Below, piece by piece: positions 9,795 through 18,141 of a DNA stretch of 64,000 nt. Position numbers and translations under genes: made by a program. The DNA comes from Rhizobacter sp. OV335 (GTDB taxonomy: Bacteria; Pseudomonadota; Gammaproteobacteria; Burkholderiales; Burkholderiaceae_C), in NCBI RefSeq assembly GCF_900142965.1, contig NZ_FRCQ01000004.1, positions 248,001-312,000 of the forward strand, in the 5' to 3' direction. Position 1 is the first letter of the stretch, and every line of letters begins with the position of its first letter. The notes under the pieces were generated by a model. The model searched no databases, was not told the origin of the DNA, and worked only from the letters and a program-made list of their open reading frames with translations.

Positions 9795-10670
9795 TCAGAA
9801 GAACGCCCGCACATAGTTGATCGGCGCGTGGTCCGCCAGGTCGCGCAGCAGCACCGCGCCGGGCTTGCCGGCGTGCTCGCCGAAGTAGGCGGTGCGGGCG
9901 CGCATGCGGTCGTCGTCGACCAGCGTCGCGTCCGGCCGCTCGACCAGCGCGCCGCCGCTCGTGATGTAGCTGGCCGGCGTCACGTGCGTGTAGGCGCGCA
10001 GGCTCGGCGGCAGGTCGGTGACCAGATCGCAGCAGTTGACGAGCCGGATGCGTTGCGCATTGCGCAGCCCGGCTGCAAAGGCCGCATCGCCGACGCGGGG
10101 GGAACCGAGCGTGACCAGCCGGCCCTCGGGCCACACCGAGGCCGCCAGCGTCGCGAGCGCCGCACCGAGGCTGTGGCCGGTCAGCAGCAGCCCGTTGCGC
10201 GGCTTCGCATCACCATCCAGCCAATGGCCGATGCGCGGCAGCAGCGTGCGCGCCGCGCCGGCAAAGCCGGCATGCACCCGGCCGCTGGCCTCCGGCCATG
10301 GCGTGGTGAGGGCATTGAGGTCGTTCGCCAAGTCGGCCAGTTCGTCGGGCTGCGTGCCGCGGAAGGCCACCAGCACCATCCCGTCCGACGGGCGCAGTGC
10401 GCCGAAGGCCTGCGAGCCGCTGCCGGCATCGACGAACACCCGCGGCGCCTCGAACCCGGCACGTGCCAGCGCGGCCGCCAGCCGCTCGGCCTCGGGCTTC
10501 GAGCCTTCGGCGCGCAGGTAGGCCAGGCGCGACGCCTCGGTGGCCAGTTGCAGCAGCGTCGGCGGCGCATCGGGCGTGAACAGCGTGGGCGCCCGCTCGG
10601 GCGAGTACAACGCGGTGCGGCTGGGGTCGTAGGCGATCACGGGGGTACTGCGGAAGCGGGGATCGCGCAT
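9795..10670 (-). CDS. Class 3 (Mbp1/feruloyl-type) lipase
   Basis: A 291-residue alpha/beta hydrolase of the lipase class 3 family. The nucleophile elbow LLLTGHSLGAALATL contains the catalytic Ser, preceded by VLVAFRGTQPDELADLANDL, the family's oxyanion-forming FRGT block; a later VTLGSPRVGDAAFAA is also diagnostic. The start ATG at 10670 (MRDPRFRSTPVIAYDP) is preferred over an upstream Arg-rich extension. No signal peptide is seen, so it may be intracellular and act on acylglycerols or polyhydroxyalkanoate-like esters, which is speculative. It converges on the K+ channel with only 3 bp between stop codons and diverges from the dienelactone hydrolase. Confidence 0.88.
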   Translation of the reverse strand: MRDPRFRSTPVIAYDPSRTALYSPERAPTLFTPDAPPTLLQLATEASRLAYLRAEGSKPEAERLAAALARAGFEAPRVFVDAGSGSQAFGALRPSDGMVLVAFRGTQPDELADLANDLNALTTPWPEASGRVHAGFAGAARTLLPRIGHWLDGDAKPRNGLLLTGHSLGAALATLAASVWPEGRLVTLGSPRVGDAAFAAGLRNAQRIRLVNCCDLVTDLPPSLRAYTHVTPASYITSGGALVERPDATLVDDDRMRARTAYFGEHAGKPGAVLLRDLADHAPINYVRAFF

Positions 10671-10830
10671 TCTGCAGGCCGGGCGGGCAGGCCTGCGTTT
10701 CAGGCGTGCGGCAAGCGCCCAGAACCTGAGTTCTGTACGGTGGCAATCACCCCGCAGGTGACAGGCACGCCGTTTGCGACTCAACTGCGCGGCTCAGCCC
10801 GTTCCGATTCATCACCAGAGAGGAAAACCG

Positions 10831-11739
10831 ATGGCACAAGACAAGCCCCGCCAGACCGCAAGCGACTTCGACCCGGAGGTGCTGCGCCTGTTCGACAAGT
10901 ACGTGCACGGCCAGATCGACCGCCGCGGTTTCCTCGACGGCGCGCGCAAGTACGCCGTCGGCGGCCTGACGGCCGTCGGCCTGCTCGAGGCGCTGAGCCC
11001 GAAATTCGCCGCCGCCGAACAGGTGCCGAAGACCGACCCGCGCATCTCGGCCGAATCGGTCGAGATCCCCTCCCCGCTCGGCTACGGCAAGGTGCGCGGC
11101 TACCTCGTCAAGCCGGCACGCGTCTCCGGCAAGCTGCCGCTGGTGCTGGTGGTGCACGAGAACCGCGGCCTGAATCCGCACATCGAGGACATCACCCGCC
11201 GCCTCGCGCTCGAGAACTTCATCGCGTTCGCGCCCGACGCGCTGTTCCCGCTCGGCGGCTACCCCGGCGACGAGGACAAGGCCCGCGAGCTGTTCGCCAA
11301 GCTCGACCAGGCCAAGACGCAAGAGGACTTCATCGCCGCCGCCAACTTCCTGCGCGCCCACCAGCTGGGCAACGGCAAGCTCGGCGCGGTCGGCTTCTGC
11401 TACGGCGGCGGCGTCGTCAACCTGCTGGCCACGCGGTTGCCCGAGCTGGCCGCCGGCGTGCCGTTCTACGGCAACGCACCGGCGCTCGACAAGGTGGCCG
11501 GCATCAAGGCGCCGCTGCTGCTGTTCTTCGCCGACAACGACGAGCGCATCAATGCCGCCTGGCCGGCGTACGAGGCGGCGCTGAAGGCCGCCAAGGTGAA
11601 GTTCGACGCCTACAAGTACCCCGGCACGCAGCACGGCTTCAACAACGACACGACGCCGCGCTATGACGAGGCCGCCGCGAAGCAGGCCTGGACGCGCACG
11701 ATCGCGTTCTTCAACACCCAGCTGCGCACTGCGGGATGA
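10831..11739 (+). CDS. Dienelactone hydrolase family protein with Tat-like signal (YghX-like)
   Basis: A 302-residue alpha/beta hydrolase. The N-terminus carries a twin-arginine element, QIDRRGFLDGARKYAVGG, set about 28 residues in and followed by a hydrophobic stretch, as in other YghX-type exported members. The catalytic triad is readable: Cys in VGFCYGGGVVN, Asp in FFADNDERIN and His in GTQHGFNND. Members hydrolyse lactones or esters; the physiological substrate here is unknown. AGAGAGGAAAA lies just before the ATG at 10831, so the earlier in-frame start was rejected. Likely periplasmic after folding and Tat export. Confidence 0.9.
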   Translation: MAQDKPRQTASDFDPEVLRLFDKYVHGQIDRRGFLDGARKYAVGGLTAVGLLEALSPKFAAAEQVPKTDPRISAESVEIPSPLGYGKVRGYLVKPARVSGKLPLVLVVHENRGLNPHIEDITRRLALENFIAFAPDALFPLGGYPGDEDKARELFAKLDQAKTQEDFIAAANFLRAHQLGNGKLGAVGFCYGGGVVNLLATRLPELAAGVPFYGNAPALDKVAGIKAPLLLFFADNDERINAAWPAYEAALKAAKVKFDAYKYPGTQHGFNNDTTPRYDEAAAKQAWTRTIAFFNTQLRTAG

Positions 11740-11805
11740 TCCCCGGGGGGCGCGCCCGGCGGCGTGGCTACACTGCGCAGCTTCGCCCAGCCTCGCGCCC
11801 TCAAC

Positions 11806-12669
11806 GTGTCGGATCGTCTCGCAGTCCTCCCGCAGTACCTTCTCCCCAAGCAAGCGCTGACGCTGCTGGCCGGCCGCATCGCGTCGGCCCGCGCGGGCAG
11901 TTCGACGACGCGGCTGATCCGCTGGTTCGTCAAGCGCTACGGCGTCGACATGGCCGAGGCCGCCGACCCCGACATCGCCGCCTACCCGAGCTTCAACGAG
12001 TTCTTCACGCGCGCGCTGAAACCCGGTGCCCGCCCGATCGCGCAGGCCGACCTGATCTGCCCGGTCGACGGTGCGATCAGCCAGTTCGGCCGCATCGAGC
12101 GCGACCAGATCTTCCAGGCCAAGGGCCACCGCTACAGCACGACGGCGATGGTCGGCGGCGATGCGGCGCTCGCAAAGCAGTTCGATGACGGCCACTTCGC
12201 GACGCTCTACCTGAGCCCGCGCGACTACCACCGCATCCACATGCCCTGCGACGGCCGGCTGCGCCGGATGATCCACGTGCCAGGCGCGCTGTTCTCGGTC
12301 AACCCGACCACCGCGCGCGGCGTGCCGGGGCTGTTCGCGCGCAACGAGCGCGTAGTCTGCGTGTTCGACGGCCCGCGCGGGCCCTTCGTGCTGGCGCTGG
12401 TCGGCGCGACCATCGTCGGCAGCATGTCGACGGTGTGGCACGGCGTCGTCAATCCGCCGCGGGCGGGCCTGCTTCGCGAGTGGCGCTACGACGATGCGCC
12501 GGTCACGCTGAAGCAGGGCGACGAGATGGGCCGCTTCCTGCTCGGCTCGACGGTGGTGATGCTGTTCCCGGCCGGGCCGCTGGCGTTCAACCCGGCGTGG
12601 GAAGCCGGCCGCGCGATCCGCCTCGGCGAGGCGATGGCGAGCACCGGCGCGTCACTTCAGTCCGCCTGA
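11806..12669 (+). CDS. psd: Phosphatidylserine decarboxylase
   Basis: Converts phosphatidylserine to phosphatidylethanolamine at the inner membrane, using a pyruvoyl cofactor made by self-cleavage. The cleavage motif LGST is present ([10 protein letters not shown]), with the catalytic Asp in CPVDGAIS and His in [12 protein letters not shown]. The family helix [19 protein letters not shown] is well conserved. I place the start at GTG 11806 ([16 protein letters not shown]) because it aligns with the short N-terminus of E. coli Psd and because a TACACT -10-like element lies at 11769-11774; an upstream GTG at 11764 would overlap that element. The 3' end overlaps a convergent gene by 18 bp. Confidence 0.93.
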   Translation: MSDRLAVLPQYLLPKQALTLLAGRIASARAGSSTTRLIRWFVKRYGVDMAEAADPDIAAYPSFNEFFTRALKPGARPIAQADLICPVDGAISQFGRIERDQIFQAKGHRYSTTAMVGGDAALAKQFDDGHFATLYLSPRDYHRIHMPCDGRLRRMIHVPGALFSVNPTTARGVPGLFARNERVVCVFDGPRGPFVLALVGATIVGSMSTVWHGVVNPPRAGLLREWRYDDAPVTLKQGDEMGRFLLGSTVVMLFPAGPLAFNPAWEAGRAIRLGEAMASTGASLQSA

Positions 12670-13416
12670 CAGGAACGCGCGCAGCCGCTCGCTGCGCGGG
12701 CGTGCCAGCACCTCGCGGGGATCGCCCTGCTCCTCGACGACGCCCTGGTGCAGGAACATCACGTGGCGCGACACCTCGGCCGCGAACGCCATCTCGTGCG
12801 TGACGACGATCATCGTGCGGCCCTCGCCGGCCAGCTCGCGCATCACCTTCAGCACCTCGCCGACGAGCTCAGGGTCGAGCGCCGAGGTCGGCTCATCGAA
12901 CAGCATCACCTGCGGCTCCATCGCCAGCGCCCGCGCGATCGCGACGCGCTGCTGCTCGCCGCCGGACAACTGCGACGGGTAGAGCCCCTTGCGGTGCAGC
13001 ACGCCGACGCGCGCGAGCAGCGCCTTGGCGCGCTCCACCGCCTGCGCCTTCGGCACGCCGAGCACGTGGATGGGCGCCTCGATCACGTTCTCGAGCGCCG
13101 TCATGTGCGCCCACAGGTTGAAGTGCTGGAACACCATCGCGAGCCCGCTGCGCAGGCGCTGCAACTGTTTCGCATCGGTGGCGTGCAGCCGGCCGTCGCG
13201 ACCGGGCTTCAGCGCGATCGTCTCGCCCGCGAGCGTGATGCGCCCGGCATCCGGCTGTTCCAGCAGGTTGATGCAGCGCAGCAGCGTGCTCTTGCCCGAG
13301 CCGGACGAGCCGACGATGCTGATCACGTCGCCCTGGCGGGCCGTCAGCGAGACGCCCTTCAGCACCTCGACATCGCCGAACTTCTTGTGCAGGTCTTCGA
13401 CCTGGAGCTGCACCAT
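12652..13416 (-). CDS. Polar amino-acid ABC transporter ATPase (HisP/ArtP-like)
   Basis: A 254-residue ATPase of the PAAT importer family. Walker A is [10 protein letters not shown]-loop [12 protein letters not shown], signature [19 protein letters not shown], Walker [15 protein letters not shown], switch [15 protein letters not shown]. The insertion [20 protein letters not shown] is typical of HisP-type ATPases for basic amino acids. Its ATG shares one base with the TGA of the upstream deacylase, so the two are translationally coupled. Last gene of a five-gene minus-strand operon with binding protein, two permeases and an aspartoacylase-type enzyme. Confidence 0.93.
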   Translation of the reverse strand: MVQLQVEDLHKKFGDVEVLKGVSLTARQGDVISIVGSSGSGKSTLLRCINLLEQPDAGRITLAGETIALKPGRDGRLHATDAKQLQRLRSGLAMVFQHFNLWAHMTALENVIEAPIHVLGVPKAQAVERAKALLARVGVLHRKGLYPSQLSGGEQQRVAIARALAMEPQVMLFDEPTSALDPELVGEVLKVMRELAGEGRTMIVVTHEMAFAAEVSRHVMFLHQGVVEEQGDPREVLARPRSERLRAFLSGGLK

Positions 13417-14534
13417 CAATCGCTCGACAACTTGCCGCTGCGGATCGGCGTGGTGCCCGCCACCTTGAACAGCGGGCGGCCGGCGACCGCATAGCGCACC
13501 CGGTCGCGCGCGAAGAACAAGCCGTCGGTGCGGGTGTGCAGCGGATGCACCTCGCCGCTGATCGGGTCGATCACGTCGGCAATCAGGTCGCCGGCCCGAA
13601 CCACGTCGCCGGGTTCGCGGTGGTAGGCGACCACGCCGCTCGCCGGCGCGGACACCACTTCGGTGCCCGACAGCGGCGTGGCCGGGAACAGCAGCGGCGG
13701 CAAGGCCGGAACCGGGCCGTCGACCAGGCCGCGCAAGGTCAGGAAGTCGAGCAGCGCCGCCGCATCGGCCGCAGCCTGCGGGTGGGTCACGCTGGTCTCG
13801 CCGCGCAGCTCCACGGTGACCGACAAGCAGCCGAGCGGCACCGGACGCTGCTCGCCGAAATGCGCCGCGAGCTGCCACCAGGTCTGCGAACACGCTTCGT
13901 CGAACGGGTTGTCGCCCGACTCCAGCGCCAGCAGCGAGGCCTGCGCGCCCAGGCAACGCGCCAGCGGCTCGACCTCGGGCCACAGCGGCGTGGCGGTGTA
14001 CAGGTGGGCCACCGCCTCGCTGTCGCAGTGCAGGTCGAGCACCACCTCGGCATCGCAGGCCAGCGTCATCAGCGCCTTGCGCTGGCTCATCAGCTCATGG
14101 GTCTCGGGCAAGGTTCGCACCGATTCGCGCAGCGCCTCGCGCACCAGCCGCGCATTGGCGACCGGGTCGGCGCCCAGCACCGCGTCGATGCGCGAGCGCA
14201 CCGGCTCGAACAACGCGGGGTAGTGCCGGTTGAAGTTCTCGCCGCTGCCGAGCTCGAAGCGCCCGATCGGCATGCGCAGCAGTTGCTGGTCCAAGCCGAT
14301 CGGGTTGGCCACCGGCACGACGACGATCTCGGCGCGCAGCCGGCCCTCCGTTTCCAGCTGCGCCAGGCGCAGCCGCAGGTGGTGTGCGACCAGCATGCCG
14401 GGCAGTTCGTCGGCATGCAGCGAGGCCTGGACGTAGACCTTGCGGCCGCTGTCCTGCGGTCCGTAGTGGAAGCTGACGATCTCGCGCCGGGTCAGCAGCG
14501 AAGCGCCGCTCAGCGGGTGGTGTCGGATTTGCAT
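13416..14534 (-). CDS. AstE/AspA-type zinc deacylase inside an amino-acid ABC operon
   Basis: A 372-residue M14-like metalloenzyme of the succinylglutamate desuccinylase/aspartoacylase family. Zinc ligands are visible: His40 and Glu43 in LHADELPG and His169 in [19 protein letters not shown] around residue 101 is the substrate-carboxylate loop, and VTVELRGE near residue 250 holds a candidate catalytic Glu. The C-terminal 90 residues form a beta-rich barrel like that of AstE/DoeB ([16 protein letters not shown] resembles a biotinyl-like fold). Its position between the permeases and the ATPase of a polar amino-acid importer suggests that it removes an N-acyl group from the imported compound. Which acyl amino acid is unknown. 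Confidence 0.87.
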   Translation of the reverse strand: MQIRHHPLSGASLLTRREIVSFHYGPQDSGRKVYVQASLHADELPGMLVAHHLRLRLAQLETEGRLRAEIVVVPVANPIGLDQQLLRMPIGRFELGSGENFNRHYPALFEPVRSRIDAVLGADPVANARLVREALRESVRTLPETHELMSQRKALMTLACDAEVVLDLHCDSEAVAHLYTATPLWPEVEPLARCLGAQASLLALESGDNPFDEACSQTWWQLAAHFGEQRPVPLGCLSVTVELRGETSVTHPQAAADAAALLDFLTLRGLVDGPVPALPPLLFPATPLSGTEVVSAPASGVVAYHREPGDVVRAGDLIADVIDPISGEVHPLHTRTDGLFFARDRVRYAVAGRPLFKVAGTTPIRSGKLSSD

Positions 14535-14551
14535 CGGAGGATCGAGGAGTT

Positions 14552-15241
14552 TCAGGAACGGGGTCGCAGGTGGCGCGCCCAGCGGGCCTCGGCGCGGCGA
14601 AACAGCGCCACCAGCACGAAGGTGATGGCCAGGTAGAACAGCGCCGCGGTGATGAAGGCCGGGAACGGCAGGAAGAAGCGCGAGTTGACGTCGCGCGCCG
14701 CGCCGGTCAGGTCGAGCAGCGTCACGATGCTGGCCAGCGAGGTCGCGTGCAGCATCAGCACCACTTCGTTGCCGTAGGTCGGCAGCGCGCGCCGCAGCGC
14801 CGACGGCAGCAGGATGCGCCGCACCATCAGTCCCCACGGCATGCCGACGCTGCGCGCCGCCTCGACCTCGCCAGCCGGCGTCGCGCGGATCGCGCCGGCG
14901 ATGATCTCGGTGGTGTACGCACAGGTGTTGATCGCGAACGCGGCCACCGCGCAGAACCAGGCACTCGACAGCAGCGGCCACAGCACGCTCGCCCGCACCG
15001 CCTCGAACTGCGCCAGGCCGTAGTACAGCAGGAACAGCTGCACCAGCAGCGGCGTGCCGCGGACCACGAAGGTGAAACACCACACCGGCACCCACCAGCG
15101 GCGCCGGCTCGACGCGCGCATCACGCCCAGCGGGATCGCGCCCAGCAGGCCCAGCGCCAGCGACATCGCCAGCAGGCGCAGCGTGGTCCATGCGCCCGAC
15201 AGGTACAGCGGCAGGTTGTCGACGATGGCCTCGAAACTCAT
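14552..15241 (-). CDS. Polar amino-acid ABC transporter permease (HisM/ArtM-like)
   Basis: A 229-residue permease with five or so membrane segments. The PAAT loop is readable as GEVEAARSVGMPWGLMVRRI followed by LLPSALRRALPTYGNEVVLM, the typical arrangement in which the conserved Gly contacts the ATPase. The early FVVRGTPLLVQLFLLYYGL block is the signature of the HisM/GlnP subfamily. It starts 10 bp after the other permease and ends 17 bp before the deacylase gene. It pairs with the 15252-15941 permease to form the pore. Confidence 0.92.
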   Translation of the reverse strand: MSFEAIVDNLPLYLSGAWTTLRLLAMSLALGLLGAIPLGVMRASSRRRWWVPVWCFTFVVRGTPLLVQLFLLYYGLAQFEAVRASVLWPLLSSAWFCAVAAFAINTCAYTTEIIAGAIRATPAGEVEAARSVGMPWGLMVRRILLPSALRRALPTYGNEVVLMLHATSLASIVTLLDLTGAARDVNSRFFLPFPAFITAALFYLAITFVLVALFRRAEARWARHLRPRS

Positions 15242-15251
15242 GGCACAACGC

Positions 15252-15941
15252 TCACAGCGACACCGCCTTCACGCCCGCCGACCAGCGCTTTTCCAGCGCG
15301 CGCAGCACGACGACCGAGACCGACGTGATCAGCAGGTAGCCGAGCGCCGCGGCCAGGTAGAACGTGAACGGCTCGCGTGTCGCGCCGGCCGCCTGGCCGG
15401 CCTTCTGCATCATGTCGGTCAGCCCGATCACCGACACCAGCGCGGTCGACTTCACCAGCACCAGCCAGTTGTTCGCGAAGCCGGGCAAGGCCAGCCGCAG
15501 CATTTGCGGCAGCACGATGCGGCGGAACACCTGCAGCGGCCGCATCCCGAAGGCCAGGCCGGCCTCGGCCTGCCCGTGCGGGATCGCGAGGATCGCGCCG
15601 CGGAAGGTTTCGGTCAGGTAGGCGCCGAAGATGAAGCCGAGCGTGGCGACGCCGGCAACGAACGGGTCGATGTCGATGTATTCGTCGATGCCCAGCTGCA
15701 GCGCGATCTCGTTCACCGCGAGCTGCCCGCCGTAGAAGATCAGCAGCATCAGCACCAGGTCGGGCACGCCGCGGATCAGCGTGGTGTAGACCGTCGCGCT
15801 GCGGCGCCAGAACGCCGAATGCGACAGCTTCGCCGCCGCGCCCGCCAGGCCCAGCAGCACCGCGACGGCCAGCGACGCGAGCGCCACGCCCAGCGTCAGC
15901 CGCAGGCCGTCGAGCAGGCTCGGCAGGTAGCCGTGCAGCAT
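15252..15941 (-). CDS. Polar amino-acid ABC transporter permease (HisQ/ArtQ-like)
   Basis: A 229-residue permease. The motif TLIRGVPDLVLMLLIFYGGQ and the loop GQAEAGLAFGMRPLQVFRRI, followed by VLPQMLRLALPGFANNWLVL, identify the HisQ branch of the polar amino-acid family. Its ATG shares a base with the stop codon of the binding protein (TGATG), fixing the start at 15941 although the frame stays open upstream. Basic amino acids (Arg, Lys, Orn, His) are the usual cargo of HisQ/M-HisP systems; I infer a related cargo here. Confidence 0.92.
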   Translation of the reverse strand: MLHGYLPSLLDGLRLTLGVALASLAVAVLLGLAGAAAKLSHSAFWRRSATVYTTLIRGVPDLVLMLLIFYGGQLAVNEIALQLGIDEYIDIDPFVAGVATLGFIFGAYLTETFRGAILAIPHGQAEAGLAFGMRPLQVFRRIVLPQMLRLALPGFANNWLVLVKSTALVSVIGLTDMMQKAGQAAGATREPFTFYLAAALGYLLITSVSVVVLRALEKRWSAGVKAVSL

Positions 15942-16705
15942 CAGTGCCCGTAGATGTCGAAGTTGAAGTACTTCGATGCGAGCTTCTGGTAGCTGCCGTT
16001 GGCACGGATTGCCTTGATCGCGGCATTGAGCTTCTCGCGCAGCTCGGTGTCGCCCTGGCGCAGCGCGATGCCGACCCCGGCGCCGAAGTACGCCGGGTCG
16101 CGGTAGTCCGGCCCGACGAAGCCGAAGCCCTTGCCGGCCGGCGTCTTCAGGAAGCCGACGTCGCCGGCAATCGCGTCGACCATCGTCGCATCGACGCGGC
16201 CGGCCGCGAGGTCGAGGTACACCTCGTCCTGGCTCGCATAGCGCACGATGGTCGCGGCGCTGAACTTGGCGGTGACGTAGCGGTCGTTGATGGTGGTGCG
16301 CTGCACGCCGATGCGCACGCCCTTGAAACGCTCCGGCGTGCCGTCGATCGGCGAGCCGGTCTTCGCGATCAGCCGGTTCGCGCTGTCGTAGTACTTGTCG
16401 GTGAACGCGACCACCTTCAGGCGCTCGGGCGTGATCGCCATCGACGCGACCACCAGGTCGAACTTGCGCGACTGCAGCGACGGGATCAGCCCGTCGAACT
16501 CCTGCTGCACCAGCGTGCAGCGGGCCTTCATTTCGGTGCACAGCGCGTTCGCGATGTCGATGTCGAAGCCCTGCAGCTTGCCGTCGGGGCCGACGGTGCT
16601 GAACGGCGGGTAGGCGCCTTCGACGCCGACGCGCAGCTTCGACAGGTCAAGCGCCTGCGCACCCAGCGCGGCGAACAACAGCACCAGCGGGAGGAATCGT
16701 TTCAT
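15941..16705 (-). CDS. Polar amino-acid ABC transporter substrate-binding protein
   Basis: A 254-residue periplasmic binding protein. A Sec signal peptide is clear (MKRFLPLVLLFAALGAQA, cleavage before LDLSKLRVG). The mature protein opens with LRVGVEGAYPPFSTVGPDGK and GFDIDIANALCTEMKARC, the ligand-binding lobe of the HisJ/ArtJ family; MAITPERLKVVAFTDKYY carries the conserved Arg that holds the alpha-carboxylate. ATG 16705 follows GGGGGG/GAGC-rich sequence and is preferred over an upstream start that would spoil the signal peptide. First gene of the operon; its promoter must lie in 16706-16766. Confidence 0.93.
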   Translation of the reverse strand: MKRFLPLVLLFAALGAQALDLSKLRVGVEGAYPPFSTVGPDGKLQGFDIDIANALCTEMKARCTLVQQEFDGLIPSLQSRKFDLVVASMAITPERLKVVAFTDKYYDSANRLIAKTGSPIDGTPERFKGVRIGVQRTTINDRYVTAKFSAATIVRYASQDEVYLDLAAGRVDATMVDAIAGDVGFLKTPAGKGFGFVGPDYRDPAYFGAGVGIALRQGDTELREKLNAAIKAIRANGSYQKLASKYFNFDIYGH

Positions 16706-16766
16706 CGGGGGGCTCCGGAAAGGGACGGGACCGCGTTGCAAGTCCCGCACCATACCGCGCCCCGGC

Positions 16767-17129
16767 TCACTGGGCGTAGGGGGTGCGCCCGATCAGCTTC
16801 ATCCGCTCGTCGAAGCTGGGCGCGTCGGCCAGCAGCTGATGGCCGGGCGCGGCCGCGGCGGCCACCTCGCCGGCATCGGGCGTGCGGCCGATCAGGGCCA
16901 TGCGCTCGACGAAGTCCTGGCGGCGCTCGGTGGCATTCTGTGCCGAGGTGTCGGGCGGCAACGGCACCGCCCGTTCGCCGGGCTCGGGCGTGCGACCGAT
17001 CAGGTGCATGCGTTCGACGTACGCGGCATCGGGGCCGGCGGCGTGGTCGGCGGGGCAGGCGGCAAAGGCGGCACCCTGCGTGGCGAGGGTGGTGACGGTG
17101 GAGAGGGCCAGGATCAGGAGGGGTCTCAT
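16767..17129 (-). CDS. Secreted repeat protein with three ERMxLIGRTP units
   Basis: A 120-residue protein with a signal peptide (about residues 1-23, MRPLLILALSTVTTLATQG then AAFA) and three copies of one motif: VERMHLIGRTPEPGE at 38-52, VERMALIGRTPDAGE at 74-88 and DERMKLIGRTPYAQ at 107-120, which is also the C-terminus. The linkers are Pro/Ala-rich and dissimilar. I do not recognise a family. AAAGGA sits well before the ATG at 17129. Regular spacing of about 35 residues around a conserved core could mark a peptide precursor, a multivalent binding protein or a cell-envelope protein; none is demonstrated. One Cys (residue 25) lies next to the predicted cleavage site but without a lipobox. Confidence 0.75.
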   Translation of the reverse strand: MRPLLILALSTVTTLATQGAAFAACPADHAAGPDAAYVERMHLIGRTPEPGERAVPLPPDTSAQNATERRQDFVERMALIGRTPDAGEVAAAAAPGHQLLADAPSFDERMKLIGRTPYAQ

Positions 17130-17309
17130 GGGACATCCTTTCGCAAGGAGTGGAGGGTGCTTCTTGGGTCGCCCGCCGGCCCCCGCCGTTCCCCTCGAGC
17201 CGGGGCTTTACCCGGTGAAACCCTGATGCCACATCGCGCGACGCGGACGACATCTGCCGTCGCAATCGATCTCATGCCGTGCGCCGGCCGATGGCGCGAA
17301 ACCCGGCGC

Positions 17310-17321
17310 TAGACTGCGCCG
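17310..17321 (+). promoter_or_regulatory. -10-like hexamer, leaderless start
   Basis: TAGACT at 17310-17315 is followed by exactly 6 bases and the ATG of the IclR-type regulator; no ribosome site is present. Confidence 0.45.
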
Positions 17322-18137
17322 ATGACCTCGCCCGACGACGCCTCCCCCGCTGTCCCGCCTTCCGACAAACCCCGCCCCGGCGACACCTACGTGCAGTCGT
17401 TCGCACGCGGCCTGAGCGTGATCCGGTCGTTCAGCGCCAAGGCGCCGCAGCAGACGCTCAGCGAGGTCGCGCAGCGCACCGGCCTGACACGCGCCGGCGC
17501 GCGTCGCATCCTGCTGACGCTGGAAGGCCTGGGCTACGTCGAGAGCCAGGGCCGGCAGTTCCGGCTCACGCCGAAGATCCTCGACCTCGGCTTCGCCTAC
17601 CTGTCGTCGCTGCCGCTGTGGAACCTGGCCGAGCCGGTGATGGAGGCGCTGGTCGAGCAGGTGAAGGAATCGAGCTCGGCGGCGGTGCTCGAAGGCGCCG
17701 ACATCGTCTACGTGCTGCGCGTGCCGACGCACAAGATCATGAGCATCAACCTGGGCATCGGCAGCCGGTTGCCGGCCTACTGCACCTCGATGGGCCGCAC
17801 GCTGCTGGCCGGCTTGGCGCCGGACGAACTCGACCAGCGCATCGCGTCGATGGCGCTCACCGCCCGCACGCCGCACACCGAGACCGACCCGCAGCGCCTG
17901 AAAGGGCTGATCGCCCAGGTGCGGCGCCAGGGCTGGAGCCTCGTCAGCCAGGAGCTGGAGGAAGGGCTGGTGTCGATGTCGGCGCCGATCCGCGACCGCT
18001 CCGGCCGCTCGATCGCCGCGCTGAACATCAGCGGCCAGGTGAACCGCACGCCGCCGGCCCACATGCTGGAGGTGTTCCTGCCGAAACTGCTGGAGGCGGC
18101 GGACACGATCTCGCGCTTGTTGCAGATGAAGACCTGA
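17322..18137 (+). CDS. IclR-family transcriptional regulator (PcaR/PobR-like)
   Basis: A 271-residue regulator. Residues 25-85 form the winged helix (YVQSFARGLSVIRSFS, then EVAQRTGLTRAGARRILLTL as the HTH) and the remainder is the IclR effector domain, with GSRLPAYCTSMGRTLLAGLA being the signature segment. The RAGARR recognition helix is typical of the PcaU/PcaR/PobR branch, which controls aromatic catabolism, but no such pathway is in the window. It converges tail-to-tail (4 bp) with the GH76 lipoprotein gene, whose promoter carries an IclR-like dyad, so that gene is a candidate target. Confidence 0.92.
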   Translation: MTSPDDASPAVPPSDKPRPGDTYVQSFARGLSVIRSFSAKAPQQTLSEVAQRTGLTRAGARRILLTLEGLGYVESQGRQFRLTPKILDLGFAYLSSLPLWNLAEPVMEALVEQVKESSSAAVLEGADIVYVLRVPTHKIMSINLGIGSRLPAYCTSMGRTLLAGLAPDELDQRIASMALTARTPHTETDPQRLKGLIAQVRRQGWSLVSQELEEGLVSMSAPIRDRSGRSIAALNISGQVNRTPPAHMLEVFLPKLLEAADTISRLLQMKT

Positions 18138-18141
18138 GGCG

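Noticed and set aside
9828-11666. 612-codon plus-strand frame across the lipase and dienelactone hydrolase genes
   Set aside because: Covers a divergent gene pair, repetitive Arg/Pro/Gly composition; both real genes have intact catalytic motifs in other frames.
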